Notes under the pieces: model-generated | The model's input: the letters and a program-made list of their open reading frames with translations, nothing else | Databases searched by the model: none | Told to the model about the DNA's origin: nothing | DNA from: Lysobacter sp. GX 14042 | GTDB taxonomy: Bacteria; Pseudomonadota; Gammaproteobacteria; Xanthomonadales; Xanthomonadaceae | Direction of reading: 5' to 3' | Assembly (NCBI RefSeq): GCF_021390425.1 | Contig: NZ_JAJUWY010000006.1 | Location: forward strand, 124,001 to 188,000 | DNA: 64,000 nucleotides | Translations under genes and position numbers: made by a program | Shown: positions 1 through 7,043 of the stretch, piece by piece | How positions within the stretch are numbered: position 1 is the stretch's first letter | How the letters are laid out: the number at the start of each line of letters is the position of its first letter

Positions 1-115
1 AGGCGAGCGGGGTGGGCGGATCGTGGCCGAGGGGCGGCCGCGCGAGGTGGCGAAGGTGCGGGGCAGCCGGACGGCGGGGTATCTGGCGGCGGCGTTGGGC
101 GATTGGCGGCGGTAG
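1..115 (+). CDS. 3' end of a UvrA-like excinuclease ABC subunit
   Basis: Partial gene cut by the window edge; only the last 37 codons are present, read in the frame starting at base 2 and ending at TAG 113-115. The peptide contains GGRIVAEGRPREVAK followed by a Gly-Tyr-Leu segment. This matches the extreme C-terminus of UvrA proteins, where a GGxIVAEGTPEEVA segment closes the second ATPase domain. UvrA is the damage-recognition ABC ATPase of nucleotide excision repair. With this little sequence it could equally be a UvrA2-type paralogue, so no symbol is assigned. Confidence 0.55.
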   Translation, partial: GERGGRIVAEGRPREVAKVRGSRTAGYLAAALGDWRR

Positions 116-213
116 CCCAAGGACCTCCTTCCGGTCTCACGAAGCGCCCATCCCCATTCCTGCACCCTGTCCGGCCCGGCGGCGTTGTGCCGCGAGTCCA
201 CAGGAGAGCCGGA

Positions 214-774
214 ATGAGCAAGAAACTCGAAAACAGGACCGTCGCTATCCTCGCCACCGACGGCGTGGAGCAGGTCGAGCTGACCGAGCCGCGGAAGGCG
301 GTGGAAGACGCCGGCGCCACCGTGCGCCTGCTGTCGATCAAGGACGGCGAGATCCAGGCCATGAACCACGACAAGCCCGGCGACAGGCTGAAAGTGGACG
401 GCCTGGTGGCCGACGCGCGCGTGGATGACTACGACGCGCTGATCCTGCCGGGTGGCGTGGCGAACCCCGACACCCTGCGCACCGATGAGGCCGCGGTCGG
501 CTTCGTGCGTGAGTTCGCGCGCAGCGGCAAGCCCATTGGCGTCATCTGCCATGGCCCGTGGGTGATGATCGAGGCCGACGTGGTGCGCGGCCGGCGCATG
601 ACCTCCTGGCCCAGCGTGCGCACCGACCTGCGCAATGCCGGCGCCGAGGTGGTCGATGAAGAGGTGGTGACCGACAAGGGTCTGGTCTCCAGCCGCAAGC
701 CCGGCGACCTGCCGGCCTTCTGCCGCAAGATCGTCGAGGAGTTCGCGGAAGGGCGGCACGCGCCCCGTGGCTGA
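214..774 (+). CDS. DJ-1/PfpI family protein (type 1 glutamine amidotransferase fold)
   Basis: 186 residues, starting at the ATG 7 bases after a good Shine-Dalgarno (CAGGAGA at 201-207); a longer reading from 103 has no such signal. The N-terminus VAILATDGVEQVEL is the first strand of the DJ-1/PfpI fold, LILPGGVANPD forms the glycine-rich loop, and GVICHGPWVM carries the nucleophile-elbow cysteine. WPSVRTDLRNAGAEVVDEE is typical of the PfpI/YhbO subgroup. Family members are stress-induced proteins described as deglycases, glyoxalases or proteases; the exact activity is disputed. The next gene overlaps by 8 bases, so the three genes from here to 2094 form one unit. Confidence 0.85.
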   Translation: MSKKLENRTVAILATDGVEQVELTEPRKAVEDAGATVRLLSIKDGEIQAMNHDKPGDRLKVDGLVADARVDDYDALILPGGVANPDTLRTDEAAVGFVREFARSGKPIGVICHGPWVMIEADVVRGRRMTSWPSVRTDLRNAGAEVVDEEVVTDKGLVSSRKPGDLPAFCRKIVEEFAEGRHAPRG

Positions 775-1456
775 TCCGCTTTCAGTGCAAGGGTCGTTGT
801 CGCAGCAGTTCCTCGATTTCGTGGGTGCGGGCGGGTTTCCCTGTGTAGGGGCCAAGGCTGCGCTGGGCAAGGATGCGATCGAAGTCCATCAGTTCGCCCC
901 CTTCGGGGAGCGCGGCAACGACGCACCGTTGCATGACCGTCTGCGTGCGTTCGCGACGAAGGTGGCGGCCACTGGCCAGGAAGGCCGGGTGATGCATTCC
1001 TTTGTCGCCCTGTTCGACGGGCCGCACGATACTGGCGAGCAGCGCTTCGAGGGCCTGCTGTGGGCGCAGCTGCAGCGCCTGCACGCGCTGGACCTGCGGC
1101 GCGGAATTCCGTGGGCGGAGGACGTCAGCCGCGACCCGGACGACCCGCGGTTCAGCATGAGCGTGGCGGGCCATCCGTTCTTCGTGATCGGCCTGCATCC
1201 GGGCGCGTCACGCGTCGCGCGGCGGTTCGCGGTGCCGGCACTGGTGTTCAACCCGCATCGCCAGTTCGAGCGCTTGCGGGCCGATGGGCGCTACGGGAAG
1301 ATGCAGGCCGCCACCCGGGGCCGTGATGTCGCGCTGCAGGGGTCGATCAATCCCAACCTGGCGGATTTCGGCGCCGCCAGCGAGGCCCGGCAGTACAGTG
1401 GCCGCGCGGTGGAACCCGGCTGGAAGTGCCCGTTGAAGGTGGGCAGGACAGGATGA
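767..1456 (+). CDS. YqcI/YcgG family protein
   Basis: 229 residues beginning at GTG 767, overlapping the DJ-1 gene by 8 bases; this start keeps the N-terminal FPCVGAKAAL motif that marks the family. Later conserved blocks are DPDDPRFSMSVAGHPFFVIGLHP and PALVFNPHRQFERLR near residues 125-170. The family resembles heme-thiolate-like or guanidine-associated YcgG proteins, but I know of no established activity for this member. It is coupled to a DUF1989 gene by an ATGA overlap at 1453. DUF1989 proteins accompany urea and amine catabolism genes elsewhere, so a role in nitrogen compound metabolism is plausible but inferred. Confidence 0.8.
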   Translation: MADPLSVQGSLSQQFLDFVGAGGFPCVGAKAALGKDAIEVHQFAPFGERGNDAPLHDRLRAFATKVAATGQEGRVMHSFVALFDGPHDTGEQRFEGLLWAQLQRLHALDLRRGIPWAEDVSRDPDDPRFSMSVAGHPFFVIGLHPGASRVARRFAVPALVFNPHRQFERLRADGRYGKMQAATRGRDVALQGSINPNLADFGAASEARQYSGRAVEPGWKCPLKVGRTG

Positions 1457-2094
1457 GCATGGAAACACCGGCGAACCTCGGAGCCACTCCGGTGGCGACC
1501 ACTGAACGCATTCCCCCCTGCTCCGGCCGTGCCATCGAGCTGGAGACCGGGGACGAGCTGGTGGTGATCGATCCGATGGGCCAGCAGGTCAGCGACCTGA
1601 CCGCCTTCGCCCGCGACGACCTGGTCGAATACCTCTCCTCGGGCCGCTCGATCGACTACGCCTCCAAGCTGTGGCTGGGCACCGGCGACACGCTGTACTC
1701 CAACCGCAGCCGGCCGATGTTCACCATCCTCGAGGACACCTGCGGACGGCACGATTTCACCCTGACCCCGTGCTCGAAACGGATGTTCGAGATCCTCTAC
1801 GGCGAGGCCGAGGGCCGCCCCGGCTGCGAGGGCAACCTGGCCACGGCGCTGGCACCCTACGGGATCACCACCGACCGGGTGCCGGTGGCCTTCAACATCT
1901 TCATGAACGTCGCCGTGGACGGGCAGACCGGAGCGATCGCCGTGCTGCCGCCGCTCAGCCGGCCCGGGGACTTCATCCGCCTGCGCGCCGAGATGCCGCT
2001 GGTGGTGGCGATGACTGCCTGCTCGGCCGGGCAGTCCAACAATTTCAGCTACAAGCCGATCGACTTCCGGGTGGAGCGGGGCGGCGGCCGCTAG
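1453..2094 (+). CDS. DUF1989 (urea carboxylase-associated) family protein
   Basis: 213 residues. ATG 1453 overlaps the preceding TGA (ATGA), which supports this start and translational coupling. Diagnostic stretches are GDELVVIDPMGQQVSDL near the N-terminus, HDFTLTPCSKRMF, and VPVAFNIFMNV followed by a late TACSAGQSNN segment. The Cys and His residues at HDFTLTPCS and ACS are candidate metal ligands. DUF1989 proteins occur as UCA-1/UCA-2 partners in urea or guanidine carboxylase clusters; no carboxylase is visible here. The gene converges on ornithine cyclodeaminase, so the neighbourhood looks like amine or arginine catabolism. Confidence 0.82.
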   Translation: MSMETPANLGATPVATTERIPPCSGRAIELETGDELVVIDPMGQQVSDLTAFARDDLVEYLSSGRSIDYASKLWLGTGDTLYSNRSRPMFTILEDTCGRHDFTLTPCSKRMFEILYGEAEGRPGCEGNLATALAPYGITTDRVPVAFNIFMNVAVDGQTGAIAVLPPLSRPGDFIRLRAEMPLVVAMTACSAGQSNNFSYKPIDFRVERGGGR

Positions 2095-2129
2095 ACAGGC
2101 GGCCAGTGCGCGGGCCGGGCAGGGCCCGG

Positions 2130-2184
2130 GCCAATAAAAGAAGGTCCAGTGGCGACAGTGGTGGCTGCCGCCTGCTGGACCTTC
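2130..2184 (-). terminator. rho-independent terminator of the ornithine cyclodeaminase gene
   Basis: A perfect 10-bp stem pairs GAAGGTCCAG (2140-2149) with CTGGACCTTC (2175-2184), with a further GC-rich hairpin possible in the loop. On the minus strand the stem is followed directly by TTTTATT, the expected U-tract, just after the stop at 2238. It lies between two converging genes. The plus side lacks a T run, so termination should mainly serve the minus-strand gene. Confidence 0.7.
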
Positions 2185-2237
2185 GCGTCGGGAACGGTTC
2201 GCGCCGGACCTCAGCCCTTTGCTTGTGTTCCCGACAG

Positions 2238-3335
2238 TCAGGAGGCTACGGCCGCCGCTGTTGCAACCGCGTCAAGAATCCGTTGCCCCTGCGTCACGTC
2301 CCGTGCCTGGGTCCCCACCAGGTGGCCGAACAGGTCCTTCGGATCGGCCATCACCGGCACGATGTCGGTCTTGCTGCCCAGCTTGAGCTCGCTGGCCAGG
2401 TCGCGCACCAGCCGCAGCGCGGAATAATCCTCCAGCGCGAACCCGACCGAGTCGAAGATGGTGACCTCGTCGTTGCCGGTACGTCCCCGTGCCTCGCCGG
2501 CGACCACGCGCCAGAACTCGGTCACCTGGAAGTCCGCGGCCATGTGCTGCAGCTCGCCCTCGATCCGGCTCTGCGGCTCGAACTCCACATACGTCCTGGT
2601 GTTGGGCGCGGTGAGGATCGCCGGGTCCAGCTCGGTCTTGCCCGGGCAGTCGCCGCCGACGGCGTTGATGTGCATGCCCGGCTCGACCATGCCGGCGGTC
2701 AGGATGGTGGCGTTCTTCTTGTCGGCGGTCACCGTGGTGACGATGTCGGCGCCGCGTACGGCCGCGGCGGTATCGGCGGCGCGGACGACGCGCAGCTCCG
2801 GCGCGGCGCCGGCGAGATTGGCGGCCAGCTTGTCGGTCGCGGCCGGGTCGACGTCGTACAGGCGCACTTCCGCAATGCCCAGCATGTGGTGGAAGGCCAG
2901 CGCCTGGAACTCGCTCTGCGCGCCGTTGCCGATCAGCGCCATCACCTTCGAGTCCTTACGCGCGAGTCGCTTCGCGGCCATGATCGAGGTCGCGGCGGTG
3001 CGGATCGCGGTGGTCATGGTCAGTTCGCTGAGCACGGTCGGCATGCCGGTTTCGACGTCGGCGAGCGCGCCGAACGCCATCACCGTCGACAGGCCGTGCC
3101 GGTAGTTGCCCGGGTGGCCGTTGACGAACTTGAAGCTGTACTCCCTGTCGTCGGCGACCGGCATCAGCTCGATCACGCCCACGTCCGAATGGGCGGCGGT
3201 GCGGGCGGTCTTGTCGAAATCGTTCCAGCGGGCGAAGTCGGCCTCGAGATAGTCCACCAGGCGCGAGAACATCCGCGGCAGGCCATGGGTGGCAACGATC
3301 CTGGCGACATCGTGGGTGGTCAGCAGTGTGGTCAT
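2238..3335 (-). CDS. ornithine cyclodeaminase family protein
   Basis: 365 residues. The start at 3335 has the Shine-Dalgarno CAGGAG 6 bases upstream. The product belongs to the ornithine cyclodeaminase/mu-crystallin family: a substrate-binding part (FKFVNGHPGNYRHGLST) and an NAD-binding Rossmann fold with ALIGNGAQSEFQALAF near residues 135-150. ADIVTTVTAD and INAVGGDCPGKTELD are typical of true ornithine cyclodeaminases, which convert L-ornithine to L-proline and ammonia. Relatives can act on other amino acids or imines. The divergent Lrp/AsnC gene starts 144 bases away and is the obvious regulator candidate. Confidence 0.88.
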   Translation of the reverse strand: MTTLLTTHDVARIVATHGLPRMFSRLVDYLEADFARWNDFDKTARTAAHSDVGVIELMPVADDREYSFKFVNGHPGNYRHGLSTVMAFGALADVETGMPTVLSELTMTTAIRTAATSIMAAKRLARKDSKVMALIGNGAQSEFQALAFHHMLGIAEVRLYDVDPAATDKLAANLAGAAPELRVVRAADTAAAVRGADIVTTVTADKKNATILTAGMVEPGMHINAVGGDCPGKTELDPAILTAPNTRTYVEFEPQSRIEGELQHMAADFQVTEFWRVVAGEARGRTGNDEVTIFDSVGFALEDYSALRLVRDLASELKLGSKTDIVPVMADPKDLFGHLVGTQARDVTQGQRILDAVATAAAVAS

Positions 3336-3409
3336 TCGGGCTCCTGTCCGGTTGGCGGCGCGTCGGCACCGGGGTACGTCGTCCATTGTCCGGGCTGGCG
3401 CGTCAGTGC

Positions 3410-3458
3410 GAAATGGCAGGAATGCGGGCTTTTCGCAACCAACGTGGCAAAGTGGCAG
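3410..3458. promoter_or_regulatory. candidate Lrp/AsnC operator in the divergent ocd-lrp promoter region
   Basis: Two near-identical direct repeats, GAAATGGCAG (3410-3419) and CAAAGTGGCAG (3448-3458), lie about 39 bases apart upstream of the Lrp/AsnC start and opposite the cyclodeaminase start. Lrp-family octamers commonly bind several phased sites in such divergent regions. Only the repeat is visible; binding is inferred. Confidence 0.35.
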
Positions 3459-3478
3459 TCAATGTTGACGGAATGACC

Positions 3479-3898
3479 ATGGACGACCTCGACCACCGCC
3501 TGATCGCCAGACTCCGCCACGATGCCCGGGCGCCGGTTGCCGGTCTTGCGCAGGCACTTGGCGTCTCCCGCGGGACGGTGACCAACCGCATGGCGAAGCT
3601 GGAACGCGAAGGCGTGATCACCGGCTACACCGTGCGCCTGCGGCCGGACGCGGCGCCCGACGAGATCCATGCCTGGACCAGCATCGCGGTAAGCGGCACC
3701 CAGCACTCCGTCATCCGTGCGCTGCTGGGCGAGCCCGGCGTTGCCGAGCTGCATGACACCAACGGCCGCTGGGACCTTGTCGCCGAACTGCGTGTCGGTG
3801 ACCTGGCCGAGCTGTCCAGGGCACTGGAGCGCATCCGCGGGATCCCCGGCATCAGCGGCAGCGAGACCAGCGTGCACCTGCAGACGTTCCGGGGCTGA
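3479..3898 (+). CDS. Lrp/AsnC family transcriptional regulator
   Basis: 139 residues. The chosen start MDDLDHRLIARLRHDARAP gives the standard family N-terminus and has an ACGGA element 6-10 bases upstream; an in-frame ATG at 3473 is the alternative. Residues 1-55 form the winged helix (QALGVSRGTVTNRMAKLEREGVITGYTVRL). Residues 65-139 form the RAM/AsnC ligand-binding domain (GVAELHDTNGRWDLVAELR). The divergent partner is ornithine cyclodeaminase, so it probably controls that gene and itself in response to an amino acid such as ornithine, arginine or proline. Confidence 0.9.
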   Translation: MDDLDHRLIARLRHDARAPVAGLAQALGVSRGTVTNRMAKLEREGVITGYTVRLRPDAAPDEIHAWTSIAVSGTQHSVIRALLGEPGVAELHDTNGRWDLVAELRVGDLAELSRALERIRGIPGISGSETSVHLQTFRG

Positions 3899-4006
3899 GC
3901 CGGGGCCTTCCGGCCGGTCCTTGGCGCGGCCGCGACTCACGTCGCTCCAACGGGTCGGGCAGGACCATGGCTTCCCGGCAGCGCTGCTGCCCCACGGAGG
4001 ACTCCC

Positions 4007-4207
4007 ATGACGCCATCCGTCCCCCCGGTCCACGACCCGCGCGACGTGCCCGGCGCGGTGCCGCACCCGGCCCGCGACCCCATTCCCGACCAGCCGCGGG
4101 ATCCGGTCCCCGACCGTCCCGTCGATCCCGTTCCCGACCAGCCGGTCGACCCCACCGTGCCGCCGCCGCTGCGCGAGCCCGAAGAGCCGCCGCACCCGGA
4201 GCACTGA
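4007..4207 (+). CDS. small proline/aspartate-repeat protein, unknown function
   Basis: 66 residues behind a strong Shine-Dalgarno (CGGAGGACTCCC then ATG). The sequence is almost wholly built from degenerate DPxPDxPxDP repeats: DPIPDQPRDPVPDRPVDPVP and similar, about five copies, ending in an acidic PEEPPHPEH tail. No signal peptide or membrane segment is visible, so it should be soluble, acidic and intrinsically disordered. The ribosome site and repeat regularity argue for a real gene. No function can be assigned. Confidence 0.6.
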   Translation: MTPSVPPVHDPRDVPGAVPHPARDPIPDQPRDPVPDRPVDPVPDQPVDPTVPPPLREPEEPPHPEH

Positions 4208-4246
4208 TCCTGGCTGCCGTTGTGCACTCAAGAGGTAAGCGAGAGG

Positions 4247-4726
4247 TCACCCCCGCCGCGCCGCCTCGATCGCGGCGATGTCGATCTTGCGCATGGTCAT
4301 CATCGCGTCGAAGGCGCGCTTGGCCGCGGCGGGATCGGGGTCGGTGTAGGCCTCGGTCAGTGCGCGCGGGGTGATCTGCCAACTCAGGCCCCACTTGTCC
4401 TTGCACCAGCCGCACTCGCTCTCCTGGCCGCCGTTGCCGACGATCGCGTCCCACAGGCGGTCGGTTTCGGCTTGGTCGTCGGTCGCGACCTGGAACGAGA
4501 ACGCCTCGGTATGCGGGAACGCCGGGCCGCCGTTGAGGCCGAGGCAGGGAATGCCGAGCACGGTGAACTCGACCGTCAGCACGTCGCCCTCCTGGCCCGA
4601 GGGGTACTCGCCCGGGGCGCGGTGGATGGCTTTCACTTCGCTGTCGGGGAAGGTTTCGGCGTAGAAGGTGGCGGCCTCGAGCGCGGTTCCGTCGTACCAG
4701 AGGCAGATCGTGTTCTTCGGGATCAT
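4247..4726 (-). CDS. VOC superfamily protein (PhnB/3-demethylubiquinone methyltransferase-like)
   Basis: 159 residues starting at MIPKNTICLWYDGTALEAATFY, with GAGGAGA 6 bases upstream. The paired beta-alpha-beta-beta-beta modules of the glyoxalase/bleomycin-resistance fold are visible. Characteristic blocks are VLTVEFTVLGIPCLGLNGGP, AFSFQVATDDQAETDRLWDAI and ECGWCKDKWGLSWQITP. These match the PhnB-like subgroup often labelled 3-demethylubiquinone-9 3-methyltransferase, although no SAM-binding fold is present. The substrate is unknown. It is transcribed divergently from the SDR gene across a 168-base gap. Confidence 0.85.
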   Translation of the reverse strand: MIPKNTICLWYDGTALEAATFYAETFPDSEVKAIHRAPGEYPSGQEGDVLTVEFTVLGIPCLGLNGGPAFPHTEAFSFQVATDDQAETDRLWDAIVGNGGQESECGWCKDKWGLSWQITPRALTEAYTDPDPAAAKRAFDAMMTMRKIDIAAIEAARRG

Positions 4727-4894
4727 CGTCGTTCTCCTCGCGGGTGGGCTCGCCCAGTCTGATGTCTGGAGGGCAGGGAAATCGACATGCGTGGCAGCGG
4801 TCAGGCGCTGGACCGCCGTCGCTGGCACCATGCGTCTATTCACGTGCTGGCGCAGGCGCGCCGGCAACAGAACTGGCATTTCGAGGAGAATCCG

Positions 4895-5671
4895 ATGTCC
4901 GATGCATTGGCACTGGCCGATCAGTTGGTGCTCGTCACCGGGGGCGCACGTGGGCTGGGCACGGCGATCAGCCGGGCGTTCCTGCGCGAGGGCGCGCGGG
5001 TGGTGGTCAACTACCACCGCAGCAGCGAAGCCGCGCAGGCGATCCAGCAGCAGGCCGGCGCCGACCGGGTGCTGGCGCTGCAGGCGGACGTGACCGATCC
5101 GGACGCGGTGGGCGCGATGCTGGCCACGGCGCAGGCGCGCTTCGGCACCGCGGTGACCACGGTGGTCAACAACGCGCTGATCGACTTCGCTTTCGACGGC
5201 GACGCCCGACCGCAGGGCGAGGCGATCGGCTGGGAGCGCTTCGAGCGCCAGTTCGAGGGCAGCGTGCGCGGTGCGCTGAACACCCTGAAGGCAGCGGTCC
5301 CGGGCATGCGCGCGCTGGGTTATGGCCGCGTAATCAACATCGGGACCAACCTGGTGCAGAACCCGGTGGTGCCGTACCACGACTACACTGCTTCCAAGGC
5401 CGCGCTGCTGTCGCTGACCCGCACCATGGCCGCCGACCTCGGTCCCGACGGCATCACCGTCAACATGGTGTCCGGTGGCCTGCTGCGCACGACCGATGCG
5501 AGTGCGGCCACGCCGGACGCGGTGTTCGAGCTGATCGCCCAGTCCACCCCGTTGCGCCGGGTGACCACGCCGGAGGAGTTCGCCGACGCGATCGTGTTCT
5601 TCGCCTCGCCGTGGGCGCGCGCGATCACCGGGCAGAACCTGGTGGTGGACGGGGGATTGGTGAAGGACTGA
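4895..5671 (+). CDS. SDR family oxidoreductase (3-oxoacyl-ACP reductase-like)
   Basis: 258 residues. The start MSDALALADQLVLVTGG follows GAGGAGAA. The classical short-chain dehydrogenase signature is present: TGGARGLG cofactor loop near residue 15, the N-N-A motif at VVNNAL, and the active-site pair YHDYTASK near residue 165. The usual catalytic-serine segment reads INIGTNL here, with Thr in place of the expected Ser-Ser. The C-terminus ITGQNLVVDGG is typical of FabG homologues. An isolated gene of this type is more likely a dedicated reductase than the housekeeping FabG. Confidence 0.85.
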   Translation: MSDALALADQLVLVTGGARGLGTAISRAFLREGARVVVNYHRSSEAAQAIQQQAGADRVLALQADVTDPDAVGAMLATAQARFGTAVTTVVNNALIDFAFDGDARPQGEAIGWERFERQFEGSVRGALNTLKAAVPGMRALGYGRVINIGTNLVQNPVVPYHDYTASKAALLSLTRTMAADLGPDGITVNMVSGGLLRTTDASAATPDAVFELIAQSTPLRRVTTPEEFADAIVFFASPWARAITGQNLVVDGGLVKD

Positions 5672-5725
5672 GAAAACGGGCCCGGTCCGTATCGACGTCA
5701 ATATCCGCTGCGCTACGATGCCGGA

Positions 5726-6256
5726 ATGGCCAGCCTGCTTGACCAGATCAGGGAATCCCTCGTCGTCTTCACCCGGCTACGGACCCCGCCGGCGCTGATT
5801 GGCGGACTCGCGCTTGCCGCGCACGATGTCGTGCGCGCCACGCGCGATGTCGACTTCCTCGTGGATGCCGGCGACGCCGACCGGCTGCACGAACTCCTGC
5901 TGGAGCTGGGATATCGCTGCATCCATCGCAGCGCGGACGCCGCCAACTACCTGCGCGGCGAGGAAGGTCTCGACCTGTTGTATGCGCACCGTCCCATCGC
6001 CCGGCATTTGTTGGCGGCCGCCGATGAGCGGGACACGCCGATGGGGCGATTGCGGGTGATCAGTGCCGAGGGCCTGGTTGCATTCAAGCTCCAGGGATAC
6101 GTCAACGACCCGACGCGCACCCGCGACCTGGACGACATCCGGGCCCTGATGCGCGCCCATCACCAGACCCTCGACCACGAGGCGCTGAGGGAGTATTTCC
6201 GCCTGTTCGAACGGGAGGGACTGCTTGAAGAGCTCATCGACGAAGCCCGGAGCTGA
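5726..6256 (+). CDS. nucleotidyltransferase-fold protein (MNT/AbiEii-like), putative TA component
   Basis: 176 residues. PPALIGGLALAAHDVVRATRDVDFLVD contains the GG near residue 27 and the DxD-type RDVDF metal-binding pair of minimal nucleotidyltransferases. A second conserved part, ISAEGLVAFKLQGYVNDPTRTRDLDDIRALM, fits DUF6036/AbiEii-type proteins. Proteins with this fold act as toxins that add nucleotides to tRNA, or as partner enzymes in toxin-antitoxin pairs. The next gene starts inside its 3' end, 32 bases before the stop, which suggests a coupled two-gene module. Toxicity is not shown by the sequence. Confidence 0.7.
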   Translation: MASLLDQIRESLVVFTRLRTPPALIGGLALAAHDVVRATRDVDFLVDAGDADRLHELLLELGYRCIHRSADAANYLRGEEGLDLLYAHRPIARHLLAAADERDTPMGRLRVISAEGLVAFKLQGYVNDPTRTRDLDDIRALMRAHHQTLDHEALREYFRLFEREGLLEELIDEARS

Positions 6257-6419
6257 TCGCGCCCCCGTCGTCCTGGTGGGCGAGGGCGGCGTGGAGCGCA
6301 TGCCGGCGCCGGCGGACCCGATCCAGGCGTGGCTCGACCTGATGCAGGTGGTGGAAATGCTGCGCCCGCCGGGTGGTCGGCGCCCACCGGTGCCGACCCG
6401 CGGCCGGTTCCTGCTATAG
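6225..6419 (+). CDS. 64-residue partner coupled to the nucleotidyltransferase gene
   Basis: Starts with TTG at 6225 inside the nucleotidyltransferase gene, preceded by the Shine-Dalgarno GGGAGGGA (6213-6220). The protein has a short variable N-terminus, then DPIQAWLDLMQVVEMLRP, an amphipathic helix, and ends PTRGRFLL. I do not recognise a named family. The layout (small protein translationally coupled to a nucleotidyltransferase) is that of a toxin-antitoxin or effector-partner pair, with the helix as a likely contact surface. The TTG start makes it easy to miss in automatic annotation. Confidence 0.55.
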   Translation: MKSSSTKPGADRAPVVLVGEGGVERMPAPADPIQAWLDLMQVVEMLRPPGGRRPPVPTRGRFLL

Positions 6420-6429
6420 CCGTGCCGGC

Positions 6430-7023
6430 CTAGCGCTGGTCCAGCTCGTAATGGATCAGCACCACGCACTGCGAGGCGAACAGCATCGTCTTGCCCAGGG
6501 CGATCCGTTTCGCGCCCAGGCGCTCGAGGCTGTGGAAGGTTTTCTTCGGCATCGGGATGTGGTCGGTCAGCAGGAAGCAGGGGTTGCCCCCGAACTCCTG
6601 CCCGCGGATCGGCGTGCCTTTCCGGTCCATCACGAACAGCTGGTGGTCCTCGGCTAGTTGCTGCACCAGCCGCTCGAAGCTGATGGTGCGCACGGTGACG
6701 CCGGATTCCACGGGGCGCGTCTCCTCCTTGCCCATTCCGCGGGAGGCGTCCAGCGCCGCGGCGATCTTGCCCAGCAGCGCCTGCTCGTTGAAGCCGCCGA
6801 TGTCGTGCATGGCGTTGGCATCGAAGCGGATCGTGCGCGAGAAGTCCCGGGTGCTTTCCAGGACCAGGTGGACCACCACGTCGGGGCGGTGCGACTGCGC
6901 CACGAAGATCGCGTTCATCAGCGTGTGGGCGAGGATCTCCGCATGGGCGTCCGTGCCGACCGACGCCAGCAGCCTGGCGCTGTCGGTGGGTGCCGCCCGT
7001 GCCCTCAGTACGAAGGTTCGCAT
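6430..7023 (-). CDS. trmY: tRNA (pseudouridine-N1)-methyltransferase TrmY homologue
   Basis: 197 residues, matching the usual TrmY length of about 200. The start MRTFVLRARAAPT is characteristic of the family (former DUF358). Other hallmarks are HLVLESTRDFSRTIRF, a central DIGGFNEQALLGKI, and the C-terminal SPOUT knot region GNPCFLLTDHIPMP and GKTMLFASQCVVLIHYELD. TrmY is best known in archaea, where it methylates pseudouridine 54 of tRNA to m1-pseudouridine using SAM. Some gammaproteobacteria carry homologues. Here it lies 20 bases downstream of a pseudouridine synthase gene on the same strand. The bacterial RNA substrate is unproven. Confidence 0.85.
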   Translation of the reverse strand: MRTFVLRARAAPTDSARLLASVGTDAHAEILAHTLMNAIFVAQSHRPDVVVHLVLESTRDFSRTIRFDANAMHDIGGFNEQALLGKIAAALDASRGMGKEETRPVESGVTVRTISFERLVQQLAEDHQLFVMDRKGTPIRGQEFGGNPCFLLTDHIPMPKKTFHSLERLGAKRIALGKTMLFASQCVVLIHYELDQR

Positions 7024-7043
7024 GGCGTCATTGTCTCCGGGCC

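Noticed and set aside
103-213. Longer N-terminus for the DJ-1 protein
   Set aside because: It would overlap the UvrA-like gene, lacks a ribosome site, and adds residues not seen in the family.
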